Positions 13,397-19,744 of a DNA stretch of 19,744 nt are shown in pieces (position 1 is the first letter of the stretch; every line of letters begins with the position of its first letter). Location: the NCBI GenBank assembly GCA_964386565.1, contig CAYLRU010000051.1:1-19744 (forward strand), written 5' to 3'. The translations under genes were made by a program, and so were the position numbers. This stretch comes from CAYLRU01 sp964386565. GTDB lineage: Bacteria > Desulfobacterota > Desulfobacteria > Desulfobacterales > UBA5616. A model generated the notes under the pieces. The model had not been told where the DNA came from, made no database searches, and saw only the letters and a program-made list of their open reading frames with translations.

Positions 13397-15283
13397 TTAC
13401 AAGTCCCGGTTAACCCGGATGCCGGCAACAATCCATCTGGCGGGAGCCGGTGCAAAACCACTGTCCACATAGTTTTCGTCAAACAGGTTGGTGATATCGA
13501 GAAACAACTCACATTTGCGGGCCGTATAGGTCAGTCGTGTATCCGCCACAACATGAGAATCCTCATTCATCCTCTTTTCGTATCGCGCCGTTATCGTCTG
13601 GATCAACCGGTCCGACCAATTGATGGATACAGACCCCTTGACCTGGTGCCGTAGATGGTCCAAAACATACCTGGACTCATATTCACCTGCATCTCGATCC
13701 GAATCCAGATATGTATAAGACAGGTGAAACGTTGTTCGATAAAGGCGGTCAAACAGCAATCCCGGATACAGATCCGTTCCCAGCTCAAAGCCGCGGGTTT
13801 TGTTCTCAGCAATATTTCGTACTTTCCAGATCGCATCGCCGGGCTCACGCGTCCAGTCGATGGAATCTTCAGCATCCCGGTAAAACAGGCCGACAGTGAC
13901 ACCAAACCCGCTTTTCATCCGGCGAAGACCGATTTCATAGGTCCAGGCCCTTTCCGGTTTGAGATCCGGGTTTCCCTGGTTGGCTGCCGTGTTGTAATAC
14001 AGTTCGGTATAAGTGGGAACACGAAAAGACCTGGCAGCAGCAGCAAAACAGTTAACGCCTTTTGCCAGCTCGATATTCATATCCGCTCCAGGCCAGTATT
14101 CCCAGCCCCAGTCAGAATATCTCATGGCTGACACTCCCGCGCCCATTGTAATTTTCCGGTGAAGGGAAACGCGTTGTTCAAGAAAAAGTCCGTATCGGCT
14201 TCGATCGTGATCTCCCAGATTCGAGCTTTTTATATCCTCGATGGCCACCTCACCACCAATGGCGGTTTCGCCCGGAACGGAATCAATCCGCAAATTGAAC
14301 TGGGCGCCGTAGCTGTTTGTTTTATGTTTGTTCTGAAACCAGTTGCCCCCGATTTCGATATCAAACACATCTTTGTTTTGACGCCAGAAAACCTTGGAAG
14401 CAATAGTGGTTTTCGACAAGTGAATGTCCCCGCTTCCGTAAGCAAGGAGTGTTTCGGTTTTCTCCCGCTGGTCGGGAAAGGCATCGCTGTAAAATTTATA
14501 AGCCCCGAAATCGTTTTCCATATAGCCCAACCCCAGATGGAAGGAATGTGCATCTTTTCTTAAAGTCCCCTTGTAAGTCAGGCTATAGGTGTCGAAATCC
14601 GTCTCTTCGTTCTTGATATATCCTGATGATGCGCGTTTGGATATGGATATCCGGTTTGATATCCCGGCGATTTTGCTTTCCAGATTTCCTTCCAGTCGGA
14701 CATAATCATACCGGCCATAGTGCACCGCGCCACCGACCCTGTTTTGATCGGCATCTCTAGTGATAATATTGATGACACCGGTCATGGCATTATGACCGTA
14801 GACCTTGGCGCCAGGTCCTTTCAAAATTTCGATTCGTTCGATATCCACTATGTTCACGGGCAGGTTCATGTTATGATGACCGGTCTGGGCATCGCTGACA
14901 TTAATTCCATCAACCAGAATCAGGGTCTGTTCAAAGGAACCCCCTCGAATGGACACATCAGCCTGAATACCGAATCCCCCCCGCTGCCGGACATCCACGC
15001 CGCATACGGTCTCAAGCAGATCCGGTATATTGTCAACCGGAAAATTTTTAATTTCTTCCCGGCTGATCACGGTCATGGACTGACCAGCCGAAGAAAGCGT
15101 TACCGGTATCCGGCTCCCCGTGACCACCACGTCGTTGATATCAACCAAAAGAGGGTCGGCATCATCAGCCCATCCCCTGTTATACAGTATGGCGATACAT
15201 ATTATAAAAATCATCAACATCCGAACTCCCGGAGATATGATGCGGCTTGTGAATGTTTGCCGTATTGATGCAAAAGCGCCCAT
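13397..15283 (-). CDS. TonB-dependent outer-membrane receptor
   Basis: 628 residues. It imports a scarce ligand across the outer membrane using TonB energy. The signal peptide has a basic n-region and a hydrophobic core MLMIFIICIAILY (22-34), with cleavage near GWAD. A TonB-box-like stretch DVVVTGSRIP (51-60) precedes the plug domain (about 65-178). The plug carries LLETVCGVDVRQRGGFG, DVSIRGGSFEQTLILVDG, IERIEILKGPGAKVYG and GVINIITRDA. The rest is a 22-strand-type barrel ending in NLFDENYVDSGFAP and a final VNRDL. The closest general resemblance is to BtuB/siderophore-type receptors, but the ligand cannot be told; no cobalamin riboswitch is seen upstream. The start is ATG 15283 with AAAGGA upstream. 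ATG 15220 also has a good site but would remove the basic n-region. Confidence 0.93.
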   Translation of the reverse strand: MGAFASIRQTFTSRIISPGVRMLMIFIICIAILYNRGWADDADPLLVDINDVVVTGSRIPVTLSSAGQSMTVISREEIKNFPVDNIPDLLETVCGVDVRQRGGFGIQADVSIRGGSFEQTLILVDGINVSDAQTGHHNMNLPVNIVDIERIEILKGPGAKVYGHNAMTGVINIITRDADQNRVGGAVHYGRYDYVRLEGNLESKIAGISNRISISKRASSGYIKNEETDFDTYSLTYKGTLRKDAHSFHLGLGYMENDFGAYKFYSDAFPDQREKTETLLAYGSGDIHLSKTTIASKVFWRQNKDVFDIEIGGNWFQNKHKTNSYGAQFNLRIDSVPGETAIGGEVAIEDIKSSNLGDHDRSRYGLFLEQRVSLHRKITMGAGVSAMRYSDWGWEYWPGADMNIELAKGVNCFAAAARSFRVPTYTELYYNTAANQGNPDLKPERAWTYEIGLRRMKSGFGVTVGLFYRDAEDSIDWTREPGDAIWKVRNIAENKTRGFELGTDLYPGLLFDRLYRTTFHLSYTYLDSDRDAGEYESRYVLDHLRHQVKGSVSINWSDRLIQTITARYEKRMNEDSHVVADTRLTYTARKCELFLDITNLFDENYVDSGFAPAPARWIVAGIRVNRDL

Positions 15284-15349
15284 TTCCTGAAAATCCTTTC
15301 TTTCCGGGTCTGTTCACCGGGTATCGGCGAAACGGTAAAAATATTCAAG

Positions 15350-15385
15350 TTTCGTTAACCTTATTCATATACTTGGTTAACGAAA
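15350..15385. promoter_or_regulatory. perfect 11-base dyad upstream of the TonB receptor
   Basis: TTTCGTTAACC (15350-15360) is the exact inverse of GGTTAACGAAA (15375-15385), with a 14-base AT-rich spacer. It lies 67-102 bases upstream of the receptor start and 120 bases past the end of the condensing-enzyme gene. It could be an operator or a transcript hairpin. It lacks a long T-run on the minus strand, which makes a terminator less likely. Confidence 0.5.
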
Positions 15386-15503
15386 AATTGTAAAGGATTT
15401 TCCAGGCGTTTCTGAAAAGCGGGGAATGATAGATGCGATGGTTCCACGGGATATCCCTGGGGAAAACACGTCAAAATACAAAAGTCCTGCCCGGGTTCCG
15501 TTG

Positions 15504-17030
15504 TTACTTTCGGTGGAGAAGCACGGAACTTCTCGTCATGCCGGAACCCACGGAATCGTAAAGCACCCATTTTGCATTTTTGAGATTTTCAATGTTTCGA
15601 TTGACGGGAAATCCCTGAATCGTGTCCGGTTCCAGTGTATCACGATCAAGATCGTATGGAAGACGCTGCATGCAGACGACGGAACAATTGCCCCGGTTGT
15701 GAATGTTATTGATCATTTTATCGGCGATGTAATTTATAACCGCTTCCTTTTTACCCCCCTGTTTAACCGGTAAAACCTGTTCCAGCGTCAACGGGATCAT
15801 GGCAAAATTGGCCTGATGTTCAACAAGCAGATCAATGTCGTTCAATGACATGTGGTTTCTGGATAAAATCGCCTTTAAATGTGCAACAGCACCCCGGGTG
15901 GCATGGAGAAAAACTCCCTTGCCGTCCATTTCTCCCACCACATCGTCGCCGTCGGTTACGGCCTGGATAAAATGAGCAAAACAACCATGAGTGCTTGTAT
16001 GGGTATCCACTATTCCGTACCGGGGAGGGGTAAATCCATATGCATTTCCTTTTAAAACCGAAATACGGGCATGACCTCCAGGTGTGAGAAATACCGATGC
16101 AACCGTCCCATATTTACCTGATTTGACATATGCTGCAGCAATTTTTTCCACCACGCCGGGGTCCCTGGAAAGGGTCATGATGTCAAAGGCAAACGAGTTA
16201 ACATGGCGGTTATAAAAACCAATGGCGTCCTTGAACCGGGTAAAGGTACCCTTTTCAACTTCCTCGGGGTATTTTAATTCAACCAGTGCATGCTGAACCC
16301 GTGCCGCCGTGGCAGGGACCCGGTATAAAAATTTTCCCAACTGGTTATCAACGATAAGGCCGTCGATTTTATCCTGACCGATGAGTGCAAATAAATGTTT
16401 AGCGATGTCAGACACGAAATTTTCTCCAATGTCGCATTGAAGGGTTTTTCTTTGGGGTGTCCCTTCCATGCTGAGGGTGGCACGGGTTTCAAGTGCGGTG
16501 GCCATGGCATCGTCACCGAATATAATATTGGAAGTGTCCAGGGCTCTAAATACCTTTTCCCGGTGAAGATTTTCAGCCCCCACAACAACGGAAATATCGC
16601 CCTTACCGAGGATTCCGGTCAGAGTGAGCATAAAAATAAGCTCGACCGAGACGTTAAAACCCGGGCAGCCTGCATATAAATCCATGACCATGGCATTGGG
16701 GCAGTATTGCTTAATGGATTCATAGGGATGTCTGATCAACGGACCGGCGTCGTACCGGTTCTCCCCGATGTTGGTGGCGCCGACGAGCAGTTTGATGCGT
16801 GTCGGGTCAAAACCGGGAACGGTCAACAGGTCCTGAAGCGCCAGAAGACCGATCTTTTCATCCGGGGCCGCCGACATTCTTTTTCTGACACCGATTCTTT
16901 CTTCTATGGCGCTGCCGGTAACCGGTATCCCCCGTTTAAAAAACATGCCCTGGTTTTCATAGATGGAATTGTCCACCGGCTTTCCGCCGTTCCATGCACC
17001 GTTGGCCGTAATATCTAAAATCGAATCCAA
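15504..17030 (-). CDS. FabH/KASIII-like condensing enzyme, enlarged
   Basis: 508 residues, against about 320-340 for normal ketoacyl synthase III or OleA. The thiolase-fold catalytic triad of the FabH group is intact: C122 in AGCPGFN, H405 in EHQANF and N448 in NRGNCS. Supporting motifs are ERIGVRKR (44-51), VVGAENLHREK (149-159), FGDDAMATALE (171-181) and a C-terminal YDSVGSGMTRSSVLL (491-505). The extra length lies mainly between about 185 and 395. Such enzymes form carbon-carbon bonds between acyl thioesters. The start is TTG 17030: GAGGAG lies at suitable distance within the end of the preceding gene, which stops three bases before. It is thus coupled to the metallo-hydrolase and probably acts in the same pathway. 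The product is unknown. Confidence 0.82.
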   Translation of the reverse strand: MDSILDITANGAWNGGKPVDNSIYENQGMFFKRGIPVTGSAIEERIGVRKRMSAAPDEKIGLLALQDLLTVPGFDPTRIKLLVGATNIGENRYDAGPLIRHPYESIKQYCPNAMVMDLYAGCPGFNVSVELIFMLTLTGILGKGDISVVVGAENLHREKVFRALDTSNIIFGDDAMATALETRATLSMEGTPQRKTLQCDIGENFVSDIAKHLFALIGQDKIDGLIVDNQLGKFLYRVPATAARVQHALVELKYPEEVEKGTFTRFKDAIGFYNRHVNSFAFDIMTLSRDPGVVEKIAAAYVKSGKYGTVASVFLTPGGHARISVLKGNAYGFTPPRYGIVDTHTSTHGCFAHFIQAVTDGDDVVGEMDGKGVFLHATRGAVAHLKAILSRNHMSLNDIDLLVEHQANFAMIPLTLEQVLPVKQGGKKEAVINYIADKMINNIHNRGNCSVVCMQRLPYDLDRDTLEPDTIQGFPVNRNIENLKNAKWVLYDSVGSGMTRSSVLLHRK

Positions 17031-17033
17031 GAG

Positions 17034-18281
17034 TTATATCTCCTCTTTTTCCGACAGTCTGACTTCTTCATTATGCCCGTTGTAATAAATATTCCTGGCG
17101 ATGTAGCTCGTTTCGTTATCCCCCATAATACCAAGCAATTCCGCCTTAAGGCCGTGCATCCGCCGTTTTTCGCCGGCATCGAGATCCGGCAGGCACAGCA
17201 CCATATCGACGAACTGCAGGGCCATGGGGATATCTCCCCTTTCTTTCAACTGACGGGCTCTATCCATAATCCGATCCTTCCCGGCAATTTCGACGATCTC
17301 CCTGTTTATGGCCGCCCTTCTGGGTGGAAAGAGATTGGAAGGATTGCCGTCATACCACCCCGTGTACTCCCGGAGAATACCGTGAACGATAAATTTCGGG
17401 TGGCCGTATACCGGGGCAAGTTCCTCAAGCTGCTTCATTTCCTCAGGCAAATCCACTTCATGGAGGATATCTTCATACCACATGCCTGCATTCAATCGAC
17501 TGACCACCTCGTCATGAAGAAAACGCAATGCTTTTGATACGGTTAATGCATACCGCCTGATGGTTTCTTTTCCTTTAATGACATTGCTGTGCCCAGGGAC
17601 CAGCACTTCGGGTTCCTTGGAGACGATTGCTTCAAGGGCCTGGGCCCATTTGAGCGTATACCGCTGGACCTTAAAGGGATTGCCGATATTGGGAATGCCG
17701 AAGATAACCAGGTCTCCGGAAAAAACCGTCTTTTTTTCCGGTACCCAAACCCACAAGGCGTCATCGGTTTCACCCTTGGCGTGATAGGCGTGAAAATCCA
17801 GTTCCCCAACGGACAGGCTGATACTCTGGTCAAAGGTGATATCCGGGTTGATTACGGGCATGGGAAAAGCGGAAATCCCCTGGGGTACGGCGAATTGAAT
17901 TCGATTGATATGATCATGGTACCCGTCCAGCATCCGGTACCGGTTAAAACGGGACAACAGGTTGCGGTGGGCGATAACTTTCGGCGGCGGATACCCCCTT
18001 TTACGGGCCTCTTCAAAAACAGGCGAAAGCGACAGGGCGTGATCCAGATGGCCATGGCTTAAAAAGATCGTATCAATGGGCGCGTCCAGAATGTCCCTTA
18101 GCATCTCCAGCATGCGCCCGACCCATCTGATACCGGGGACATCCACCAGAACAAGTCCGTTATGTGTTTCCACAACACCGGTATTGCCAAAACTCGGGAT
18201 CATCCATATGCCGGGGGCGGGGTTTACCGGACGGATTTCAAGATCGCCGGTTCCCGCTTCCCGTAACCTGGCTTTTTTCAT
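17034..18281 (-). CDS. metallo-beta-lactamase-fold hydrolase with alkylsulfatase-type dimerisation region
   Basis: 415 residues. The zinc-binding motif is SHGHLDH (H76, H78, D80, H81). Further likely ligands are H167 in HAKGETDD, D190 in FSGD and H231 in VPGHSNV. The second half (about 240-400) carries TGWYDGNPSNLFPP (308-321), a signature of the dimerisation domain of SdsA1-type alkyl sulfatases. The C-terminal sterol-carrier-like domain of those roughly 650-residue enzymes is absent, as is a signal peptide. The ligand set is closer to glyoxalase-type hydrolases than to true alkyl sulfatases, so thioester or ester hydrolysis is equally possible. ATG 18281 has a strong GGAGG five bases upstream; the ATG at 18293 would place that site inside the gene. 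It is coupled to the KASIII-like gene (TAA CTC TTG). Confidence 0.85.
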   Translation of the reverse strand: MKKARLREAGTGDLEIRPVNPAPGIWMIPSFGNTGVVETHNGLVLVDVPGIRWVGRMLEMLRDILDAPIDTIFLSHGHLDHALSLSPVFEEARKRGYPPPKVIAHRNLLSRFNRYRMLDGYHDHINRIQFAVPQGISAFPMPVINPDITFDQSISLSVGELDFHAYHAKGETDDALWVWVPEKKTVFSGDLVIFGIPNIGNPFKVQRYTLKWAQALEAIVSKEPEVLVPGHSNVIKGKETIRRYALTVSKALRFLHDEVVSRLNAGMWYEDILHEVDLPEEMKQLEELAPVYGHPKFIVHGILREYTGWYDGNPSNLFPPRRAAINREIVEIAGKDRIMDRARQLKERGDIPMALQFVDMVLCLPDLDAGEKRRMHGLKAELLGIMGDNETSYIARNIYYNGHNEEVRLSEKEEI

Positions 18282-18315
18282 AGGAGCCTCCATACAGGAT
18301 TTGATGTGATTTTTC

Positions 18316-18340
18316 TTTAACCCTTTAAAAATAGGTTAAA
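18316..18340. promoter_or_regulatory. dyad TTTAACC-N11-GGTTAAA upstream of the metallo-hydrolase operon
   Basis: TTTAACC (18316-18322) is the exact inverse of GGTTAAA (18334-18340). It ends 35 bases before the metallo-hydrolase start codon. The half-site TTAACC is shared with the dyad upstream of the TonB receptor, where the spacer is 14 instead of 11 bases. Confidence 0.4.
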
Positions 18341-18451
18341 AATGAGGGTGCTGGAAAAGATTCGGTCGGCCTATTATAAAGGGTTGACGGATTAATACAT
18401 TTTTGAAAATTGGTCACAATTTTAAAGTCTTGTCAAGCCCAAAAAGCCGAT

Positions 18452-18482
18452 AAAAAAAGATGGCCCGAATGTAATGCGGGCC
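18452..18482 (-). terminator. intrinsic terminator after the porin gene
   Basis: On the minus strand GGCCCG (18482-18477) pairs with CGGGCC (18467-18462) around a nine-base loop. ATC and seven T follow. It lies about 150 bases past the porin stop codon and would separate that transcript from the metallo-hydrolase operon. Confidence 0.7.
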
Positions 18483-18551
18483 TAAATGATGAAATCCGCT
18501 TTCAACTTTGTATGCAGCACCACGGGGAATGAGCAAAGCCATGCCAGATAT

Positions 18552-18579
18552 GCGTTCCCACGCTGGAGCGCGGGAACGC
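18552..18579. repeat. REP-like palindrome
   Basis: GCGTTCCCACGCT (18552-18564) pairs with AGCGCGGGAACGC (18567-18579), thirteen bases per arm with one G-T pair and a two-base loop. It is a close variant of the GTTCCCACGCT/AGCGTGGGAAC palindrome that I remember as dispersed in many proteobacterial genomes. It lies between the porin gene and its terminator, where it could stabilise the transcript's 3' end. Confidence 0.6.
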
Positions 18580-18634
18580 GGGAAGTTTTGGTCATGCACG
18601 TCATCGGGACGTGGATAACAACGTGCAGTTGATG

Positions 18635-19735
18635 TTAAAATTCAACAGCCAGTTGTCCCGTGCATATGGTGATGGTATCGTCATTTTCAAACTTTCCGGT
18701 CAGAATTTCCAAGGCAACGGAAGTATTTTCAAATATGGCATAGTTGACAACACCGCCGAACAGGGATTCGGGCAGAAAATCTCCTGCGTCGTTGCTCGCT
18801 CCGTACCGAAGGCCCAATTCCACACTGTCGGTCACCATAACGGCGAATTCAACATTAAGCGCCCCGGGTTGAAAGGCCTTGCCGGAATCAAAGGACAATT
18901 CCCCGGCTTTGAATTCATCCACGGCACCCAGAAACTCCGCTTCAACAAAAACCCGGTCGGAAAATGCCAGTGAGGCAAATACCGAATACCCGGGAACGTT
19001 GTCGGCCACGGTCTGATCCGCCGTAACGATTTCATCGGACAGGGCATCGGAATCCGCTATGTTGCTGATGTATGACGCCCCTAAAACAGCCGTCGCCAAA
19101 GCGTTTTCAGGAAATGTCACCATTATCCCGCTGACAAAATTTTCCAAGTGATCGTTATCTTCTCCGGTTTTGTTGATATCACCGTTAAATATTCCGAAAA
19201 ATATGTCCACCCAATCATTGGCATAGCCGAGAACGCCGGCCGTCTCCTGGGTTTCCCCCAGTTCCAGGGTTAACGGATCGCTGATAAAATGGCTCCCGAA
19301 GTAGCCGAAAGGAACATACTGTCGCCCGAACACGGCATAAAACGGTAAAGCGTCATCACCGCCAAGTTGAACAAAGGCCTCGTCCACCTCGATTTCGGCA
19401 TCCGGCGCTTGCTCGTATAAAAGCAATACATGGGTCAGCACGTAAGGATTGATGCGGGCATCCATGCCGAATTCCACCGTTGCCAGTGTCAGGTCACTGG
19501 CATTCTCATCCCTCTGTGCAGGATCGTCGAAATCCATGTCTTCATATCCAGCTTCCACCTCAATAACACCGCCAAACGTAATACCTATTTCATCAAATGC
19601 AGTACGCACCGCCGCCGCGGATTCGGCAACACCCGCAAATTGATCACCGGCCGATGCGTTCGACCATGCCGCCACACCCATTATAAGAACAACCATCAAT
19701 ACGCTTTTCCAATCCTGTCTCACCTGTCTTTTCAT
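18635..19735 (-). CDS. LbtU-family outer-membrane porin
   Basis: 366 residues. A signal peptide (1-29: basic start MKRQVRQDWK, hydrophobic VLMVVLIMGVAAW, cleavage after ASA) leads into an acidic beta-barrel. Family-like segments are GGVIEVEAGYED (55-66), LATVEFGMDARIN, EVDEAFVQLGG, VFGRQYVPFGYFGSHFISDP, LTLELGETQETAG and SYISNIADSDALSDE. The chain ends ITICTGQLAVEF, with the terminal Phe typical of outer-membrane barrels. LbtU was described as a siderophore receptor-like protein in Legionella, but most relatives have no tested substrate, so passive or selective uptake is all that can be said. ATG 19735 has GGAG at the very edge of the window. It is likely a separate transcript, ended by the terminator at 18452-18482. 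Confidence 0.85.
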   Translation of the reverse strand: MKRQVRQDWKSVLMVVLIMGVAAWSNASAGDQFAGVAESAAAVRTAFDEIGITFGGVIEVEAGYEDMDFDDPAQRDENASDLTLATVEFGMDARINPYVLTHVLLLYEQAPDAEIEVDEAFVQLGGDDALPFYAVFGRQYVPFGYFGSHFISDPLTLELGETQETAGVLGYANDWVDIFFGIFNGDINKTGEDNDHLENFVSGIMVTFPENALATAVLGASYISNIADSDALSDEIVTADQTVADNVPGYSVFASLAFSDRVFVEAEFLGAVDEFKAGELSFDSGKAFQPGALNVEFAVMVTDSVELGLRYGASNDAGDFLPESLFGGVVNYAIFENTSVALEILTGKFENDDTITICTGQLAVEF

Positions 19736-19744
19736 TTTTTCTCC

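Larger units (their letters stand above)
18294..18634. other. intergenic region with terminator, REP-like palindrome and dyad
   Basis: No coding frame is credible here. From left to right it holds a TTAACC/GGTTAA dyad near the metallo-hydrolase start, the terminator of the porin gene (18452-18482), a palindrome of a REP-like type (18552-18579) and a short stem CACGTC/GACGTG (18597-18602 with 18608-18613). A TATAAT on the minus strand near 18373 could be the -10 box of the metallo-hydrolase operon, but no good -35 is seen. Confidence 0.6.

Noticed and set aside
13225..13512. 95-residue minus-strand ORF between the TonB receptor and the epoxide hydrolase
   Set aside because: It overlaps the receptor's 3' end in another frame and shows no family-like features.
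15284..15503. Cobalamin riboswitch upstream of the TonB receptor
   Set aside because: I looked for the conserved B12-box-like sequence and found none; only the TTAACC dyad is present.
1..19744. CRISPR array, tRNA or rRNA genes
   Set aside because: No regularly spaced repeats and no tRNA cloverleaf or rRNA signature were seen on either strand.

Overview
The window looks like a chromosomal segment of a Gram-negative anaerobe. The Desulfobacterota (a Desulfobacteraceae-like sulfate reducer) is my best guess. The clues are a TonB receptor and an LbtU-type porin (outer membrane present), the oxygen-sensitive ThiH route to thiazole, a compact ThiC, and scattered acyl-CoA genes. This is inferred from gene content alone; no marker gene is present.

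Region 1 (1-1480) is an accessory, decayed stretch: the 3' end of an Rhs-like protein, a small two-helix membrane protein, GC-rich hairpins bounded by two similar GGGG-C-ACCTT motifs, a terminator, and a frameshifted Rhs core fragment that resembles an orphan rhs tip. Region 2 (1565-5816, all minus strand) is an acyl-CoA carboxylase-type cluster. Transcribed from right to left it holds a regulator made of two TetR proteins fused head to tail, a biotin carboxylase, a biotin carrier protein, a short coupled ORF broken by an amber codon, and a crotonase. The carboxyltransferase subunit needed to complete the enzyme is not in the window. Region 3 (5817-7680) is an AT-rich spacer with a possible small gene, then a plus-strand pair: a 4-oxalocrotonate-tautomerase-like protein behind a structured leader, and a ThiE/TenI-type protein.

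Region 4 (7677-12046, minus) is a thiamin operon, thiS-thiG-thiH-thiF-thiC, preceded by a promoter, a TPP riboswitch and an intrinsic terminator. It converges on the thiE/tenI-like gene, and the two stop codons overlap in TTAA. Region 5 (12187-19735, minus) holds a soluble epoxide hydrolase, a TonB-dependent receptor, a 508-residue FabH/KASIII-like condensing enzyme, a metallo-hydrolase with an alkylsulfatase-type dimerisation motif, and an LbtU-family porin. The condensing enzyme and metallo-hydrolase are coupled and likely act together. Similar TTAACC/GGTTAA dyads lie upstream of that operon and of the TonB receptor, hinting at shared control.

The most unusual items are the tandem TetR regulator with direct repeats in front of its presumed target operon, the large KASIII-like/metallo-hydrolase pair, and the carboxylase cluster without a carboxyltransferase.
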